From contig JAECRA010000043.1 in assembly GCA_015999985.1 (NCBI GenBank), forward strand, positions 1 through 36,369: DNA of 36,369 nucleotides, read 5' to 3'. Shown in pieces: positions 32,746 through 36,369 of the stretch. Below the pieces are notes generated by a model. It made no database searches, was not told where the DNA came from, and saw only the letters and a list, made by a program, of their open reading frames with translations. Numbering within the stretch: the stretch's first letter is position 1; every line of letters starts with the position of its first letter. The DNA is from Comamonadaceae bacterium (lineage in GTDB: Bacteria; Pseudomonadota; Gammaproteobacteria; Burkholderiales; Burkholderiaceae_C). The translations under genes were made by a program, and so were the position numbers.

Positions 32746-34185
32746 GTGCCAGCTTCCGATCCAGTAACTTCCCGCCCCCCACTTCCTGCCGCAGTCATTG
32801 CCGGCACGGTGGCGCTCATAGAGTCCGCTGGGCCGCTGGAAGATCAGTACGAGCTGCTGCGGGCGCACAGCACTCAACCTACACGTTCCGCACAGTTCAT
32901 GGAGCGTGCCTGGCTCCTGGGGGAACGCTTGGGATTGCCAGAAGACCTGTCACGCTGGCGCTATGCCGTTCAACTGGTCGTGGCTGCTTTGGCGGTGCTG
33001 GTGGCCTTGTCGGCTTTGGGCATGAGCCGAGCCGTTGTAGGGGAAGCGCGCAGCATTAACGCCATTGCTGCGTTGGTGACGCTGTTGGGCCTGCATTTCT
33101 TGACGCTGGGCCTGTGGATGCTCAGTGTGCTGTGGCCTGCCGCCATGTCCGGTCTGTCACTGGGGCGCCTGGCCTTGTGGCTTGGTGCGCGTATGCCTGG
33201 GCAACACAGCCCGCACTCTCTTACTGTCGTGCGAGCCAGCAATCGCTTGTTACAAGAGCACCGGCTTCTGCCTTGGGCCTTTGGGGTGATCAGCCATACG
33301 ATTTGGGCTCTGGCGTTTGTGCTGATTCTGGCGGTGCTGGCTTTCGGGTTTTCCTTTCACGCCTATCAACTCAGCTGGGAAACCACCATTCTCAGCAGTG
33401 GATTCTTTCAGCGCTTTGTCCAGGTCGCGGGCTGGCTGCCTTCTTTGATAGGCTTTCCCGTGCCCGACCCAGCCGCTGTGCAAAGTGCAGGTGCGGTTGG
33501 GTTGAGTGCCCTGTCAGGAGCTGATGTACAGCGCGACTGGGCATGGTGGCTCATGGGTTGCGTTTTCACCTACGGCCTTCTCCCGCGCGTATGCTTTGCT
33601 CTTCTGAGTTATCTGCGTTGGCGCGCCGGGGTAGCTCGCATGGGTCAGCCCGACTCTGGAGATCCCTATGTTCGTGGGATATTTTTACGTCTGGATGCGC
33701 TTGATCCTCCACTCGTCACGGACGAAGAGCGCAGGTCTACGAGAGTCGCTTCTTCGCCTGCCTCGGGTGGTCCCGCCAACCCTGGCACCTTGGCCGTGAT
33801 CGGATTCGAACTGCCTCCCGAGATGCCGTGGCCGCTGCAGAGTTTGCCTGTCGGAATCGAAGGTACGCCCGTGCTTGAATTGCGCCTGGCCGGAGCTAAC
33901 GCAGAACGGCAGAACGCAATCCAGGCTCTGGGGCAGATCCGCCCCTGGACTCTGTTGCTGGTATGCCATGGCGCGTCCAGCCCAGATCGAGGCACCGCCC
34001 GGTTCCTGCGCGAAACTTCGCATCTGGTGGAGAAGAGCTGCATTCTTCTGGTGGAAGCGGACTTAGACAAACCGGTATCCACGAGTGCGCCAGGGATTCG
34101 CAGGTGGTCAGATTGGCTGAAGGCCGAGCGACTGGATGCTATAGAGCTGGTGAATTTACAGGAAGTCGGTCAAGAAAATGCCTGA
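32746..34185 (+). CDS. DUF2868 membrane protein
   Basis: An inner-membrane protein of the DUF2868 family, about 479 residues. It has an N-terminal soluble helix region (VIAGTVALIESAGPLEDQYELL), paired membrane helices around residues 75-130, another around 175-205, a conserved HxLxWAxVxxAHTIW-like segment (LLPWAFGVISHTIWALAFVL) and a further helix near 265-295; the final 160 residues are soluble. Function is unknown. The start is uncertain: GTG at 32746 is used; an in-frame TTG at 32719 also exists and neither has a clear binding site. Its last eight bases overlap the DUF3482 GTPase gene, a pair that is commonly kept together in betaproteobacteria, so the two probably act in one membrane complex. 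Confidence 0.8.
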   Translation: MPASDPVTSRPPLPAAVIAGTVALIESAGPLEDQYELLRAHSTQPTRSAQFMERAWLLGERLGLPEDLSRWRYAVQLVVAALAVLVALSALGMSRAVVGEARSINAIAALVTLLGLHFLTLGLWMLSVLWPAAMSGLSLGRLALWLGARMPGQHSPHSLTVVRASNRLLQEHRLLPWAFGVISHTIWALAFVLILAVLAFGFSFHAYQLSWETTILSSGFFQRFVQVAGWLPSLIGFPVPDPAAVQSAGAVGLSALSGADVQRDWAWWLMGCVFTYGLLPRVCFALLSYLRWRAGVARMGQPDSGDPYVRGIFLRLDALDPPLVTDEERRSTRVASSPASGGPANPGTLAVIGFELPPEMPWPLQSLPVGIEGTPVLELRLAGANAERQNAIQALGQIRPWTLLLVCHGASSPDRGTARFLRETSHLVEKSCILLVEADLDKPVSTSAPGIRRWSDWLKAERLDAIELVNLQEVGQENA

Positions 34186-35635
34186 GCCGATCAGCACACC
34201 GATCCGCGTGGCCGTTGTCGGCCATACCAACGCAGGCAAAACCTCGCTATTGCGTACGCTGACGCGCCAGGTTGACTTTGGTGAGGTGGCGGACCGTCCG
34301 GGCACCACCCGGCATGCGGAAACCATAGACCTCAAGGTGGAAGGCGTGCCCGCCGTGCGTTTCACCGATACGCCGGGTCTTGAGGATTCTGTCGCGCTGC
34401 AGGAGTATTTAAGCCGTCTACCTGGGGAATCTCGCCCCGAGCGGGTTCGAACCTTTTTGCAAGGCCCGGAAGCACGCGAATCTTTCGAGCAGGAAGCCAA
34501 GGTATTGCGCGCCTTGTTGGAACAAGCCGATGCTGCCATGCTCGTCATTGATACGCGCGAACCAGTGTTGCCCAAGTACCGCGCCGAAATTGAAATCCTT
34601 ACCTGGTGCGCTAAGCCAGTGATGCCGGTGCTTAATTTTGTTCGCGCTCCCAACAGCCGTCGTGAAGAGTGGCAAAAGGTGTTGCTGGAGAGCAATCTGC
34701 ATGCGCAGGTGGAGTTTGACGCGGTAGCGCCATTTGTAGGGGCGGAGCGGCGACTCTACGGTGATCTGGCCACGCTATTGCATGGAAAACGCCAGCAATT
34801 GAGCGACATTGTGGAGTATCTGGCCCGGGAGTCGGCTGATCGCCGGCGCGCAGCCTGCCGTGTAGCCGCCAGTGGCTTGGTCGACGTGGCTGCACTCAGG
34901 CGGCAAATCAGTGCGGAGGATTTCTCAATAGAGCTGCGCCGTACGGAATTTGTACGAACCCTGCATGAAGACGTGGGCGCCCATGCTCGGCGCACCGTGG
35001 ATGAATTGCTGCAAGTTTTCGCCTTTCGCAGGGGCGATGCTGAAGTGGCCCGCCTACCTCAAATGGCTGATAGATGGGAAGACGATCTCTTCAATTCCGA
35101 GACTTTACGTGAAGCAGGCAAGAAGCTGGGTTTGGGCGCGATGATCGGTGCGGGCGTGGGGGCCGTGGCAGATGTGGCCATGGCTGGGTTGTCCTTGGGT
35201 GCGGCCACTACTCTTGGTGCCACCATAGGGGGCGCCTTGAGCGGCGGCTGGAAGCCGCTGTGGCGTAAGCTGGAAAACCGCCTGAACGGAGTGCAAGAGC
35301 TCACGGTGGAAGATCCCGTGTTGCTATTGCTGGCAGACCATTTGCTGAGTCTCATAGGTGCGCTGGAGCAGCGTGGCCACGCGGCCATGGAAAAGCTCCG
35401 GCTCCCTGCGGGCCAGGCAGGGCACGTGGGGGAAGGCTTGAAGGAGGTCGTTGTGGCGCTGCAACCAGCGCGTGGCCACCCGGAGTGGGAGCGCGGCGCC
35501 AAGTCCAGGAGGTCGACCGACGGCGATCGTCAGGAAACGTTGGAACACGCGGCCCGCCAACTTGAAACGGTGATGCCCAAGTACGGCTCGAGTTTCCTCT
35601 TCAGCGCCTCCGCCGGCGGAAGATCACTCGAGTAG
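34178..35635 (+). CDS. DUF3482-domain Era-like GTPase
   Basis: A GTPase with a C-terminal DUF3482 domain, 485 residues. Seen: G1 GHTNAGKT (15-22), a G2 threonine in RPGTTRH and G3 DTPG (64-67). The usual G4 N-K-x-D is replaced by NFVR in VMPVLNFVRAPNSRR, so guanine recognition may be altered. The C-terminal part holds a glycine-rich, membrane-inserting-looking stretch (LGLGAMIGAGVGAVADVAMAG, then LGATIGGALSGG, about 313-352), like glycine zippers that enter membranes. The gene overlaps the DUF2868 gene by eight bases, so translation is coupled. Function unknown; a membrane-remodelling or stress role would fit the structure. Confidence 0.85.
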   Translation: MPEPISTPIRVAVVGHTNAGKTSLLRTLTRQVDFGEVADRPGTTRHAETIDLKVEGVPAVRFTDTPGLEDSVALQEYLSRLPGESRPERVRTFLQGPEARESFEQEAKVLRALLEQADAAMLVIDTREPVLPKYRAEIEILTWCAKPVMPVLNFVRAPNSRREEWQKVLLESNLHAQVEFDAVAPFVGAERRLYGDLATLLHGKRQQLSDIVEYLARESADRRRAACRVAASGLVDVAALRRQISAEDFSIELRRTEFVRTLHEDVGAHARRTVDELLQVFAFRRGDAEVARLPQMADRWEDDLFNSETLREAGKKLGLGAMIGAGVGAVADVAMAGLSLGAATTLGATIGGALSGGWKPLWRKLENRLNGVQELTVEDPVLLLLADHLLSLIGALEQRGHAAMEKLRLPAGQAGHVGEGLKEVVVALQPARGHPEWERGAKSRRSTDGDRQETLEHAARQLETVMPKYGSSFLFSASAGGRSLE

Positions 35636-35831
35636 AAGGGCCTGCAAATCTGGTATTTTTGCCATGGTGCAAGCGCCCTACAACCTCATCTTGAGATAGA
35701 TCGGTCTCGATAGCGCCTACGTGCCCAAGCGCTTCCGCACAGTGCGCCGCAAGACCTAGTCCAATAGTTCTCGTCCTACAGACAGGTCAGTGTGCCTATG
35801 AAACCATGGTCGCATTTTTGAGGAACCACAC

Positions 35832-36369
35832 ATGGCGGCGCGTCGACAAAAAAGCGCATACGTTCTCGTTGCAAGCTTGCTTTTTGCTTCGACGGCATTC
35901 GCGCAGACCCCTCCTGATCTGGAAGACTTGGTGGGTGCTCGCGGTGCAGGTGGCGAAACCCAGCTGCAAGCGCGTGGATACCAGCAGGTCCGGGCTACCC
36001 GCGTGCGGGACCAATCCTGGACCTTTTGGTGGAGCGACATCCAGCGTGCCTGTGTGGCGGTCTCTACGGATAATGGGCGTTATGCCGCAATCAACCGCGT
36101 GCCCGAACAGAACTGCCGGCCAGGTGGCGTGGCTGGCGATTTGCCGCCCCGTGCGTACCAGCCCAGCACGCTGACGCTGATCTGCTACGGTCAGGGAGAG
36201 CACGCTGTGTTTGAGAACCACTCCGGCTATGACTGGAACGATAGGCGTAATCGCTATGAGCCCCGGCAGCGCACGGAGCTTGCCAACGAGCAGTTCCAGA
36301 CCGGCGTTCAGTTCGAATTTCGCGATGGCAGCGGCCGTGTGCACCTGAGCGGCAAGATGATTCCGCCAC
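35832..36369 (+). CDS. Secreted protein of unknown function, cut by the window end
   Basis: An open frame runs from ATG 35832 to the window edge (179 codons seen). GAGGA lies about eight bases before the start. The N-terminus is a clear signal peptide (MAARRQKSAYVLVASLLFAS, likely cut after TAFA), followed by DLEDLVGARGAGGETQLQAR, a WTFWW segment and several spaced cysteines (for example RACVAV, QNCRPGG, LICYGQ), which suggests a periplasmic or secreted protein with disulfides. The pattern GARGAGGE-x-x-L-x-x-RGY recurs in small secreted proteins of unknown function. I do not name a family. The opposite-strand open frames here lack such features. Confidence 0.75.
   Translation, partial: MAARRQKSAYVLVASLLFASTAFAQTPPDLEDLVGARGAGGETQLQARGYQQVRATRVRDQSWTFWWSDIQRACVAVSTDNGRYAAINRVPEQNCRPGGVAGDLPPRAYQPSTLTLICYGQGEHAVFENHSGYDWNDRRNRYEPRQRTELANEQFQTGVQFEFRDGSGRVHLSGKMIPP

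Overview
The window looks like chromosomal DNA of a betaproteobacterium of the order Burkholderiales (Comamonadaceae-like, moderately GC-rich). The pointers are an abundance of Bug/TctC-type solute-binding proteins, a DUF2868/DUF3482 GTPase pair, a class II ribonucleotide reductase, a cytochrome c4-like dihaem protein and a membrane pyrophosphatase. I saw no rRNA, tRNA, CRISPR array or intact insertion sequence.

Layout. 1-1452: a GT61-family glycosyltransferase in less GC-rich sequence. 1847-2827: an orphan Bug binding protein. 2986-7084: a catabolic cluster on the minus strand (DapA-family lyase, Bug protein, Ldh2-family reductase) with a divergent GntR/FadR regulator; two near-identical inverted 16-nt elements lie between them. 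7319-11100: a nitronate monooxygenase-like protein translationally coupled to nrdJ, ended by a strong terminator. 11182-17152: the most unusual region. A divergently transcribed regulator carries a complete LysR protein and, in the same reading frame, a complete Bug/TctC binding-protein domain without a signal peptide. It faces an operon for a ketopantoate-reductase-like enzyme, a two-subunit class I fumarase/tartrate-dehydratase-like Fe-S enzyme, a secreted Bug protein and a RidA protein. 17314-19412: nitroreductase, queC and a PagL-like lipid A deacylase. 19563-21696: an ArsR-like regulator divergent from an MFS transporter. 21864-26942: an SbmA/YddA-type ABC protein, an MgtC/DUF4010 membrane protein, a GNAT enzyme, a small membrane protein and a MoxR ATPase. 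27113-27781: a dihaem cytochrome c. 28206-29429: an orphan protein in less GC-rich DNA. 29506-32709: a proton pyrophosphatase with a C-terminal OmpA-like domain, divergent from soluble pyrophosphatase. 32746-35635: the DUF2868/DUF3482 pair. 35832-end: a truncated secreted protein.

How the genes fit together. Two separate units follow one plan: a solute-binding protein that captures a carboxylate in the periplasm, one or two enzymes that process it, and a local regulator. Neither unit encodes the TctA/TctB membrane subunits, so the binding proteins must use a permease encoded elsewhere or serve as sensors. The LysR-Bug fusion suggests that the binding-protein fold has been recruited as a cytoplasmic sensor, possibly for the same acid handled by its neighbours. 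That is inference; the continuous reading frame and the motifs of both halves are directly visible.
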